Source: CAZZBK01 sp964652155
GTDB taxonomy: Bacteria; Planctomycetota; Planctomycetia; Pirellulales; PNKZ01
NCBI GenBank assembly: GCA_964652155.1
Contig: CAZZBK010000219.1
Location: forward strand, 1 to 6,649
Reading direction: 5' to 3'
Length of the DNA: 6,649 nt
Shown in pieces: positions 1-6,565 of this stretch (position 1 is the first letter of the stretch; each line of letters opens with the position of its first letter). The position numbers and the translations under genes are program-made. The notes under the pieces are model-generated. The model had not been told where the DNA came from. It saw only the letters and a program-made list of their open reading frames with translations, and made no database searches.

Positions 1-672
1 CATTTCGGGCTGGTAGCCGGCCTCGACGAGCGTCTCGTAGCCGGCCTTGACCAGCGCGCTGACGCCGCCGCAGAGCACGACCTGCTCACCGAACAAATCG
101 GTCTCAGTCTCTTCGGCAATCGTGGTTTCGATCACACCGGCGCGCGTGCCGCCAATGCCCTTGGCATAGGCCAAGCCGATGCGTCGGGTCGCGTCGCTGG
201 CGCCATTACCCAGGGCGATGAGGCACGGGACACCGCCCCCCTTCTCGAACTCGCTGCGCACCAAATGGCCGGGGCCCTTGGGGGCCACGAGCAGCGTGTC
301 GACCCCTTGCGGCGGCTCGACCTGACCGAAGTGAATGTTGAAGCCGTGCGAGCACATCAGCACGTTGCCCGGCTGCAGATTGGGCTTCACGTCGCTGCGA
401 TACACGTCTCCCTGCACCTCGTCGGGCAACAGGATGTTGACGATATCGGCTTGCTTGGTGGCCTCGGCGGCCGACATCGGCTTGAAGCCGTGCTTGACGG
501 CGAGGTCATAGTTCGGGCTGCCGGGGCGCTGGCCGATGATGACATTACAGCCGCTGTCGCGCAGGTTCTGCGCCTGGGCGTGTCCTTGCGAGCCGTAGCC
601 CAGAATGGCAATGGTCTTGTTCTTGAGCACGCTCAGGTCGGCGTCTTTGTCGTAGTAGATCGTGGCTGGCAT
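1..672 (-). CDS. ilvC: Ketol-acid reductoisomerase (NADP+), N-terminal part, cut by window edge
   Basis: Catalyses the second step of branched-chain amino acid synthesis in the cytoplasm: Mg2+-dependent isomerisation of acetolactate or acetohydroxybutyrate, then NADPH reduction. Translating the minus strand from the ATG at 672 gives 224 uninterrupted residues running off the left edge; class I enzymes are usually about 330-340 residues, so roughly the last third is missing. The Rossmann motif GYGSQGHAQAQNLRDSG is at residues 25-41. The following loop, IIGQRPGSPNYD (45-56), offers R49 and S52 to bind the 2'-phosphate of NADPH. SHGFNIHFGQ (108-117) holds the conserved active-site His109. EETETDLFGEQ (187-197) holds the metal ligands D192 and E196 at the start of the knotted helical domain. 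No clear Shine-Dalgarno precedes the ATG, but the family N-terminus fits this start. It lies 112 bases downstream of ilvN in the same direction, probably cotranscribed. Identification is firm. Confidence 0.96.
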   Translation of the reverse strand, partial: MPATIYYDKDADLSVLKNKTIAILGYGSQGHAQAQNLRDSGCNVIIGQRPGSPNYDLAVKHGFKPMSAAEATKQADIVNILLPDEVQGDVYRSDVKPNLQPGNVLMCSHGFNIHFGQVEPPQGVDTLLVAPKGPGHLVRSEFEKGGGVPCLIALGNGASDATRRIGLAYAKGIGGTRAGVIETTIAEETETDLFGEQVVLCGGVSALVKAGYETLVEAGYQPEM

Positions 673-728
673 GTTGCGGGGTATTCTCGGTTAGGGGAGG
701 CAGACGTGGGTGATATTGGATTTCCCAA

Positions 729-772
729 GCTGGCGACTTTGTCGCCGGCAGACCGACGGCCAAGCCGTCGGT
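729..772. repeat. Two tandem hairpins in the ilvN-ilvC gap
   Basis: Two adjacent palindromes fill the middle of the 112-base gap. The first pairs 729-737 with 741-749 around the loop TTT (core GGCGAC/GTCGCC); one of its nine pairs is G.U when read as plus-strand RNA and an A.C mismatch in the ilvN-ilvC transcript. The second pairs 752-760 (ACCGACGGC) with 764-772 (GCCGTCGGT), nine perfect pairs around a three-base loop. They start 12 bases after the ilvN stop. No T-run follows on either strand, so they do not look like ordinary intrinsic terminators. They could be an mRNA-stabilising or processing element, or a copy of a dispersed palindromic repeat. The structure is certain; the role is inferred. 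Confidence 0.7.
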
Positions 773-784
773 TTGGAGCAGGAA

Positions 785-1330
785 TTAAAAATGTCCTAGA
801 TCGGTCGTGTCGACGGTCTCGCCCTCGGCGATGTCGGTCTGCTGTTGGCCGCCGCGACACATGGCAATGCGACCGCTGCGGACCAACTCCTTGATGCCAA
901 AGGGACGCATCAGGTCAATAAACGCTTCGATCTTGCGCTCTTGGCCGGAGATTTCGATCATCACCTCTTCGGGCCCCACGTCGACAATGCGGCCGCGGAA
1001 GATGTCGGCGAGTTCGCGAACTTCCGTCCGCTTGCCCGGCAGTGCGCGGACTTTGATGAGCATCAAGTCGCGCTCGACATAGTTCTGCGCGCTGATGTCG
1101 TCGACATGGACGACCGTGACGATCTTTTCGAGCTGCTTGCGGACCTGAGCGAGCACGTGATTGTCGCCGACGATGACAAACGTCATCCGCGACAACTGCG
1201 GGTCCTCGGTCTCGCCGACCGCCAAGCTGTCGATGTTGTAACCGCGCGAGGCGAGCATGCCCGACACGTGTGCCAACACGCCCGGAACGTTCTGAACGAT
1301 AGCCGACACGACGTGACGCATGCGATGCAT
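785..1330 (-). CDS. ilvN: Acetolactate synthase, small (regulatory) subunit
   Basis: Regulatory subunit of acetohydroxyacid synthase, which makes acetolactate or acetohydroxybutyrate. It binds the catalytic large subunit and confers feedback inhibition by valine. The product is 181 residues (E. coli IlvH has 163). An N-terminal ACT domain covers about 5-80, with QNVPGVLAHVSGMLASRGYN at 13-32 and DPQLSRMT at 43-50. The C-terminal ALS_ss_C domain covers about 85-160, with VERDLMLIKV at 85-94 and FRGRIVDV at 111-118. N14, G17 and N32 align with E. coli IlvH N11, G14 and N29, which are known to matter for valine binding, so feedback control is probably retained (inference). A polar, acidic tail of about 20 residues follows. 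Family similarity begins at the internal ATG at 1321 (MRHVV); the ATG at 1330 is four bases from no obvious Shine-Dalgarno either. An upstream in-frame ATG at 1381 would add 17 residues without family similarity. ilvB is not next to it here. Confidence 0.94.
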   Translation of the reverse strand: MHRMRHVVSAIVQNVPGVLAHVSGMLASRGYNIDSLAVGETEDPQLSRMTFVIVGDNHVLAQVRKQLEKIVTVVHVDDISAQNYVERDLMLIKVRALPGKRTEVRELADIFRGRIVDVGPEEVMIEISGQERKIEAFIDLMRPFGIKELVRSGRIAMCRGGQQQTDIAEGETVDTTDLGHF

Positions 1331-1477
1331 AGGGGCTGAGCTTGATCCAAGCGGAGCGACAAGAAACGAAACGACTAGCATAGTCTGGCCTCGGAGCCCC
1401 AGCAAGGGGCGCACAGCCGATCCGAACGTCAGGATAGGACAGGTTTTAACGATCCCAGCGACTCTAGCGACGTGCGA

Positions 1478-1552
1478 AAAGCGGAGCGCCGAAAGCCGAA
1501 AGCGAATGGGGCATTCGTTGTCCACGGCTTTTCCCTTTCCGCTTTCCGCTTT
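1478..1552. repeat. Long imperfect inverted repeat between ilvN and the reductase gene
   Basis: The gap at 1331-1608 contains a purine-rich arm at 1478-1503 built from GCGGA/CCGAAAGC-type units, and its approximate reverse complement at 1527-1552 (pyrimidine-rich, CTTTCCG units). By hand alignment without gaps, 20 of 26 positions pair. A smaller perfect hairpin sits inside: 1503-1508 (CGAATG) with 1512-1517 (CATTCG) around GGG. The element ends 57 bases before the reductase ATG and lies about 150 bases upstream of ilvN, so it could be regulatory DNA for either gene or a dispersed repeat. The rest of the gap shows only a short hairpin at 1396-1400/1406-1410 (GCCCC/GGGGC) and no convincing promoter. 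Confidence 0.55.
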
Positions 1553-1595
1553 AGATTGCCCGTTGGAAACCTTTGGACACGTCACCACCCGCCCC

Positions 1596-1599
1596 GGAG
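1596..1599 (+). promoter_or_regulatory. Shine-Dalgarno that fixes the reductase start
   Basis: GGAG lies nine bases before the ATG at 1609. It favours that ATG over an in-frame TTG at 1573, which would add 12 residues rich in Pro and Ala ahead of the normal start of the Rossmann fold. Confidence 0.6.
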
Positions 1600-1608
1600 C
1601 CCGCTGCC

Positions 1609-2388
1609 ATGTTGTTGACAAATCGCGTGAGTCTGGTCACCGGAGCGGGGCGCGGCATCGGCCGGTCGATCGCGTTGGCCTATGCCCAGGCCGGGGCCAA
1701 AGTGGCCGTCACCGCCCGCTCGACCGATGAGCTTGCCGAGGTGGTCGCAACCATCCAGCACAGCGGCGGAACGGCCTTGGCTCTGACGGCCGACCTGACC
1801 GACCGCAGCGCCCCGCGCCGCGTCGTCGAGCAGGTGCAGCAAGCCTGGGGACCGATCGAGATTCTCGTCAACAACGCCGGCATCGGCAGCAGTGCCAATC
1901 CCAAGCCGGTGGTCGATTTCGACGACGACTTTTGGGAGCAATCGCTGCTCGTGAATCTGACGGCCCCCTATTTGTTCTGTAAAGCCGTGCTGCCGCCGAT
2001 GCTCAAAGCCCACTGGGGACGCATCATCACCGTGGCCTCGATCAACGGCAAAGTGGCCAGCGTGCACGGTGCCGCCTACACGGCCAGCAAGCACGGCGTG
2101 CTGGGACTCACGCGCACGCTGGCCGTCGAGCTGGCCAAAGACGGCATCACGGTCAACGCGATCTGCCCAGGCCCAGTCCACACGGCAATGAACGACCGCC
2201 GCGTGGCGTATGACGCCCAGCGGCTTGGCAAGCCGTTCGAGCAAGTGGCCAGTTCGGTCACGGCCATCGGGCGGCGATTGGAGCCGGACGAGATTGCGCC
2301 GCTGGCGGTCTATCTGGCCAGCGATGGGGCCGCGGCCATGACCGGCCAAGCGATCAATCTCGACGGCGGCGTGCTGATGACGGGTTGA
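1609..2388 (+). CDS. Short-chain dehydrogenase/reductase (classical SDR, FabG-like)
   Basis: NAD(P)-dependent oxidoreductase of the classical SDR family, 259 residues, the usual length, probably cytoplasmic and tetrameric. Motifs in order: TGAGRGIG (11-18) for the dinucleotide, AR at 36-37 after the second strand, where Arg37 in place of an acidic residue suggests NADP(H), D62 in ADLT, NNAG (88-91), the catalytic N116, S144, Y157 and K161 (in YTASK), and the PG motif at 187-188. The C-terminus GQAINLDGGVLMTG (246-259) is the standard SDR ending. All tetrad residues are present, so the enzyme should be active. Overall it resembles 3-oxoacyl-ACP reductase or 3-hydroxybutyrate dehydrogenase types, but motifs alone do not give the substrate and no fatty-acid genes are nearby. 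It is divergent from ilvN and separated from the next gene by 175 bases, so it is probably a single-gene unit. Confidence 0.92.
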   Translation: MLLTNRVSLVTGAGRGIGRSIALAYAQAGAKVAVTARSTDELAEVVATIQHSGGTALALTADLTDRSAPRRVVEQVQQAWGPIEILVNNAGIGSSANPKPVVDFDDDFWEQSLLVNLTAPYLFCKAVLPPMLKAHWGRIITVASINGKVASVHGAAYTASKHGVLGLTRTLAVELAKDGITVNAICPGPVHTAMNDRRVAYDAQRLGKPFEQVASSVTAIGRRLEPDEIAPLAVYLASDGAAAMTGQAINLDGGVLMTG

Positions 2389-2563
2389 TCGGCAGCGGTC
2401 GTCACCGATCGACCCGGAGGAGCCCTACCCCGAACTTTTTTCTCCTGAGATCGATTGCCGCTCGCCTGAGAAAATAACTCGCCGGGCGTAAACGTCTTAG
2501 TTGTGAGTACCGGGCTGATAGGGCCTGTTCCAGCACTGTAGTGAGCGCCAGCGAGGGATCGAC

Positions 2564-5068
2564 ATGCGGCTGTTTTTTATACCCGTCATTGTGTCGCTAG
2601 TATTTTCAGCACAATTACTTGCGGCTGACAAGTCAACCACGGTCGACAAGCCCACCGAGCCGCATCCGACCAAGGAAGGGATCGAGTTCTTCGAGAAGAA
2701 GATCCGCCCGATCTTGGTGACCAAGTGCTATGCGTGTCACTCGGCAGCCAAGGGGGACCCCAAGGCAGGGCTGGTTTTGGACACGCGAGAAGGCCTCCGC
2801 AAGGGGGGTGAGAGTGGCGCGGCCGTGGTGCCCCGCGACCCGGACGGCAGCTTGCTGGTCGAGGCGTTGCGTCACGAGGGGCTGGAAATGCCCCCGAAGG
2901 AAAAGCTCTCCGACGAGGTCATTGCCAACTTCGTGAAGTGGATCGAGATGGGTGCTCCGGACCCGCGCGGCAACGTTGTCAAGAAGGGTCTCAACCTGGC
3001 CGAAGCCCGACTGTTCTGGGCCTATCAGCCCCCCAAGCAGCAAACTCCGCCCAGCACGAAAGACAAGCGCTGGGCGCGGACCGACATTGACCGCTTCGTG
3101 CTCGCGGCTTTGGAGGCCAAGGGGCTCAAGCCGGTCGGCGACGCCGATCGCTCGACGCTGTTGCGGCGCGTGACACTTGACCTGACGGGGCTCCCCCCCA
3201 CGCCCGAGGAACTGCAAGCCTTTGTCGACGATTCGAGCCCGGACGCCCTGTCGAAGGTGGTCGATCGGTTGCTCGCCTCGCCGCAGTTTGGCGAGCGTTG
3301 GGGCCGACACTGGCTCGACGTCGCCCGGTACGGCGAGTCGACCGGCAAGGAGCGCAATGTGCCCTACAGTCAAGCATGGCGCTATCGCGATTGGGTCATC
3401 GACGCCATCAACGCCGACAAGCCGTACGACCGCTTCGTCGTCGAGCAGATCGCCGGAGACCTGTTGCCAGCCACCAAGCCCGAGGTCAAAGACTCGAACA
3501 TCATCGCCACCGGCTTCTTGGCCATGGGGCCCAAGAGCCTCAACGAACGCAATCGCGAACAGTACTTGCTCGACATCGTTGACGAGCAGATCGACGTGGT
3601 CAGTCGGGCGGTGATTGCCACGACGGTCGCCTGTGCCCGCTGTCACGATCACAAGTTCGATCCGATTCCGACGACCGACTATTACGCCCTGGCGGGCATT
3701 TTCCGCAGCACCGAGGTGCTCAGCGGCGTGAATTCGCGCAACCAGGCGAATAACCGCAACTACACGGGCTCGCTGATGCCTCTGACGGCCACGAGCGCCA
3801 CCCCCGCGGCGCCGGTCAAAAAATCCGAACCGGTCAGCTCCGCCGCGACGAAAACGCTGGAACAGCGTGTCAAGCAACTCCAGGCCGAGATCAAGCAACT
3901 CGAATCCGCCACCGGGAAAAAGAATCGCGGCAAGCTCGACGACCTGGCAAAACAACTCAAAAAGCTGCAACGGGCCCTGGCCGACAGCCAAAGCACCGAC
4001 AAGGAAACCAACGCGGCCTCAGTTCACGGGGCGATGGGCGTTCGTGACCTTGCGCAGGTCGCCGACATGCAAGTGCATATCCGCGGCGAGGTCGCCGAGT
4101 TGGGCCCCAAAGTGCCGCGCGGCTTTGTGACCGTGCTCAAGAATCCCCGTAGCGCGGCACCCAACGCGCAGCACAGTGGCCGACTCGAATTGGCCAACTG
4201 GCTCAGTGACCGTGGCAACCCGCTCACGGCGCGGGTCGCCGTGAACCGTGCCTGGGCGCATCTGTTCGGCGCGGGACTGGTCGAGTCGCTCGACAACTTC
4301 GGCGCGCTCGGCGAGCCCCCCAGCCATCCCGAACTGCTCGATCAATTGGCCGTCACGTTCATGGATCAGCAACACTGGTCGCTCAAGCAACTGATCCGTT
4401 CGATCGTGTTGTCGCGCACCTATCAGTTGTCGAGCGCGCATCACGAAGCCAACTACGCGGTCGACCCGGGCAATCGGCTGGTGTGGCGCATGAACCGTCG
4501 CCGGCTCGATGCGGAATCGATCCGCGACAGCATCCTGATGGCCAGTGGCCAGTTGGACCTCAAGCGGCCCACCGGGTCGATGCTCGGCAAGCTCGATGCC
4601 TCGACCGAAATCGGCCGCGGCACGCGGATCGACACGGTGGCGGCCGAACGCTCGCCGTATCGCAGCGTGTACCTGCCGCTGGTCCGCAACGCGGTGCCTG
4701 AGATGCTCGGCGTGTTCGACATGGCGGACCCCAGCCTGCCGGTCGCGCAGCGCGAGGTGACCACCGTGGCCACGCAGGCCTTGTTCCTGATGAATAACTC
4801 GTTCGTGGTTCAAAGCATTGAGCAGATGGCGCAGCGGTTGCTGTCGAATAGTTCGACGAGCGAGGCTGACCGCATCGACCTCGCGTATCGCATTGCGCTC
4901 TCGCGCCAGGTTACCGCCGACGAGCGCACTCAGGCCCAACAGTTCTTGCAAGATTACCGGCAGTTGGCCGACGCCAAGGGCATCTCCGGACCGAATCGCG
5001 ATCACGCGGCCTGGACCGGCTTGTGCCATGTGCTGCTGTCGACCGGTGAATTCCGATACGTGTATTAA
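2564..5068 (+). CDS. Planctomycete cytochrome-like protein, PSCyt1-DUF1549-DUF1553
   Basis: Exported 834-residue protein of a family abundant in planctomycetes, biochemical role not established. A Sec signal peptide occupies about 1-21 (hydrophobic IPVIVSLVFSAQLLA, probable cut after AQLLA-A). The PSCyt1 c-type cytochrome domain (about 40-135) has the haem motif CYACH at 55-59 and a probable distal ligand M109 in EMPPKEKL, followed by WIEMGAPDP (126-134). DUF1549/PSCyt2 (about 172-380) contains LDLTGLPPTPEE (205-216), FGERWGRHWLDVARY (242-256) and a second CxxCH, CARCHDHKFDP (357-367). A Pro/Ala/Ser linker (about 407-428) and a predicted coiled coil (about 428-475) follow. DUF1553/PSD1 (about 535-830) has ELANWL (542-547), NPLTARVAVNR (552-562), LDNFG (576-580) and RRLDAESIRDS (646-656). 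It is shorter than many relatives, which carry extra carbohydrate-binding or LamG-type domains. GAGGG at 2553-2557, six bases before the ATG, supports the start. It is followed after 69 bases by the DUF1501 gene, its usual partner. Family assignment is firm; redox activity is inferred from the haem motifs. Confidence 0.95.
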   Translation: MRLFFIPVIVSLVFSAQLLAADKSTTVDKPTEPHPTKEGIEFFEKKIRPILVTKCYACHSAAKGDPKAGLVLDTREGLRKGGESGAAVVPRDPDGSLLVEALRHEGLEMPPKEKLSDEVIANFVKWIEMGAPDPRGNVVKKGLNLAEARLFWAYQPPKQQTPPSTKDKRWARTDIDRFVLAALEAKGLKPVGDADRSTLLRRVTLDLTGLPPTPEELQAFVDDSSPDALSKVVDRLLASPQFGERWGRHWLDVARYGESTGKERNVPYSQAWRYRDWVIDAINADKPYDRFVVEQIAGDLLPATKPEVKDSNIIATGFLAMGPKSLNERNREQYLLDIVDEQIDVVSRAVIATTVACARCHDHKFDPIPTTDYYALAGIFRSTEVLSGVNSRNQANNRNYTGSLMPLTATSATPAAPVKKSEPVSSAATKTLEQRVKQLQAEIKQLESATGKKNRGKLDDLAKQLKKLQRALADSQSTDKETNAASVHGAMGVRDLAQVADMQVHIRGEVAELGPKVPRGFVTVLKNPRSAAPNAQHSGRLELANWLSDRGNPLTARVAVNRAWAHLFGAGLVESLDNFGALGEPPSHPELLDQLAVTFMDQQHWSLKQLIRSIVLSRTYQLSSAHHEANYAVDPGNRLVWRMNRRRLDAESIRDSILMASGQLDLKRPTGSMLGKLDASTEIGRGTRIDTVAAERSPYRSVYLPLVRNAVPEMLGVFDMADPSLPVAQREVTTVATQALFLMNNSFVVQSIEQMAQRLLSNSSTSEADRIDLAYRIALSRQVTADERTQAQQFLQDYRQLADAKGISGPNRDHAAWTGLCHVLLSTGEFRYVY

Positions 5069-5133
5069 CCCCGTGCGTTATTGAATCTTCCCATCGGCCC
5101 TAGAGCCGTCCCCGCTCCTTAACGTTCCGCTAC

Positions 5134-5138
5134 AAGGA
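5134..5138 (+). promoter_or_regulatory. Shine-Dalgarno overlapping one start and serving another
   Basis: AAGGA runs into the ATG at 5138, so it cannot serve that codon, but it lies eight bases before a second in-frame ATG at 5147. By ribosome-binding logic the protein would start at 5147 (MLPQISRREML). The longer form begins MNPMLPQ, which resembles the N-termini I recall for related proteins. The twin-arginine motif is in both forms. Confidence 0.45.
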
Positions 5139-6535
5139 TGAACCCGATGCTCCCGCAAATCTCTCGTCGCGAAATGCTCCGTAGTGTGTCGTGTGGATTT
5201 GGTTACATGGCCCTGAGCAGCCTGCTGGCCGAGCAGGCGCGTGCCGCGACGAGCCTGAGCCCGCTCGCCCCCAAGAGCCCGCACTTTGCTCCCAAGGCCA
5301 AGCGGGTGATTTTCATGTTCAACCAAGGCGCGCCGTCGCACGTCGACACGTTCGACTACAAGCCGGGCCTGGAAAAGCACGACGGCGAGACCGCGAGCAC
5401 GACCGGCTTTTACAAGGGGGGCAATCGCAAGCTCATGAAGAGCCCCTTCAAGTTCAGCCAGCATGGCAAGAGCGGCTTGCCGATCAGCGAGCTCTTCCCG
5501 AACGTCGCCAAGCATGCCGACAGCCTCTGCCTGCTCAACAGCTTGCACACCGACCTGCCAAACCATCCGCAGGCCAGCGTGCAAATGCACACCGGCAGCT
5601 TCCAGTTCGTCCGCCCCTCGATGGGCTCGTGGTTGCTCTACGGCCTGGGGACCGAAAACAGCGAACTCCCGGGCTTCATCACGCTCAACCCCATTGGCCG
5701 CGTCGGGGGCGCGCAGAACTACGGCAGCGCGTTCCTGCCCGCCTCGTTTCAGGGGACCCGCATCGGCGGCGAAGGGGTCGACCTGGCCAAGGCCAGCATC
5801 CCCAACCTGCGTAATGACAAGCTGCCGATCGAATTGCAACGCAAAGAACTCGACTACCTGCAGTCGCTCAACGAGCGCCAACTCAAGGCCGATCGCGTCA
5901 ACACCGAACTCGAAGGGCTCATCGAGTCCTACGAGCTGGCGTTCCGCATGCAAGGGGCCGTCCCCAAGCTAATGGACACCAGCGACGAGTCGGAGTCGAC
6001 GCTCGAGTCCTATGGCATCAACAAGGGAACCACCGCGAACTTCGGTCGTCAGTGCCTGCTCGCGCGACGCTTTGCCGAAGCGGGCGTCCGTTTCATCGAG
6101 GTCTCGACCACCGGCTGGGACCACCACCGCAACCTCCGCGCCTCGCTCACCCGTAGCTGCGAGGCAATCGACAAAACGATCGCGGCGCTGCTGGGCGACC
6201 TCAAGCAACGCGGCTTGCTCGACGAAACCGTGGTGGTCTGGGGCGGCGAGTTCGGCCGCACGCCCCATGTGCAAAATGAGGACGGTCGCGATCACAACGC
6301 CACAGGCTTCTCGATGTGGATGGCCGGCGGCGGCGTGAAGGGCGGACTCCGCTACGGTGCCACCGACGAGTTCGGTATCACGGCCCAGGAGAACAAGGTC
6401 CACATCCACGACCTGCACGCGACCATTTTGCACCTGATGGGCCTCGACCACGAGCGGCTCACTTTCCGCTACAGCGGACGCGACTTCCGCCTGACCGAGA
6501 CCGCCGGCCGCGTCGTGAAAGAGATCATGGTCTAG
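5138..6535 (+). CDS. DUF1501 family exported protein with twin-arginine signal
   Basis: Protein of 465 residues (462 if it starts at the better-spaced ATG at 5147) of family DUF1501, placed in the alkaline phosphatase/sulfatase-like fold group; substrate unknown. The N-terminus carries a Tat-type motif SRREML (9-14), then a hydrophobic stretch (about 19-31) and a probable AxA site at ARA (34-36), so it is probably exported folded. Family motifs: RVIFMFNQGAPSHVDTFDYK (56-75), KSGLPISELFP (111-121), NHPQASVQMHTG (142-153), GWDHH (326-330), VVVWGGEFGRTP (365-376), GRDHN (383-387) and HIHDLHATILHLMGLDHE (422-439). The His and Asp residues in these blocks are plausible metal ligands, as in the phosphatase superfamily, but I cannot assign each one. 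It ends in the usual SGRDFRLTE (446-454). It follows the cytochrome-like gene by 69 bases with no terminator visible, so the two are probably cotranscribed and act together outside the membrane. Gene call and family are firm; enzymatic role is unknown. Confidence 0.95.
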   Translation: MNPMLPQISRREMLRSVSCGFGYMALSSLLAEQARAATSLSPLAPKSPHFAPKAKRVIFMFNQGAPSHVDTFDYKPGLEKHDGETASTTGFYKGGNRKLMKSPFKFSQHGKSGLPISELFPNVAKHADSLCLLNSLHTDLPNHPQASVQMHTGSFQFVRPSMGSWLLYGLGTENSELPGFITLNPIGRVGGAQNYGSAFLPASFQGTRIGGEGVDLAKASIPNLRNDKLPIELQRKELDYLQSLNERQLKADRVNTELEGLIESYELAFRMQGAVPKLMDTSDESESTLESYGINKGTTANFGRQCLLARRFAEAGVRFIEVSTTGWDHHRNLRASLTRSCEAIDKTIAALLGDLKQRGLLDETVVVWGGEFGRTPHVQNEDGRDHNATGFSMWMAGGGVKGGLRYGATDEFGITAQENKVHIHDLHATILHLMGLDHERLTFRYSGRDFRLTETAGRVVKEIMV

Positions 6536-6565
6536 GCGCGCATGGTTCTCGGATCGAGCCGGTTT

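Noticed and set aside
265..894. Plus-strand open frame of 209 codons across ilvC and the ilvN-ilvC gap
   Set aside because: It is antisense to the well-supported ilvC frame and runs through the hairpin gap into the ilvN 3' end; its product resembles nothing.
1377..1405. Possible ilvN promoter on the minus strand: TTGCTG, 17 bases, TATGCT
   Set aside because: Only three and four of six bases match the sigma-70 consensus, and the -35 overlaps a small hairpin (1396-1410). It would fit the start at 1330, but chance matches of this quality are frequent.
1331..1621. Upstream extension of ilvN to an open frame starting at 1621
   Set aside because: The extra residues have no family similarity and cross the inverted repeat and the start of the divergent reductase gene; the ACT domain begins at the internal Met codons.
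2387..2442. Possible terminator after the reductase: GATCGG/CCGATC at 2387-2392/2405-2410 and a T-run at 2437-2442
   Set aside because: The stem is six pairs with a 12-base loop and lies 26 bases before the T-run, so the two do not form a standard intrinsic terminator. Slight similarity to the repeat at 6586-6613 (TGATCGG, GTCAC) is too weak to call a copy.
3191..3199. Run of C bases in the cytochrome-like gene as a possible frameshift
   Set aside because: The frame reads through it as LTGLPPTPEE, the conserved DUF1549 block, so there is no break.
2633..3991. Long open frame of 452 codons on the minus strand opposite the cytochrome-like gene (and a similar one at 4019-5029)
   Set aside because: Opposite a gene with clear domains; the product is low-complexity Arg/Gly/Leu/Val-rich sequence with no recognisable motif, as expected from the mirrored codon bias of high-G+C coding DNA.
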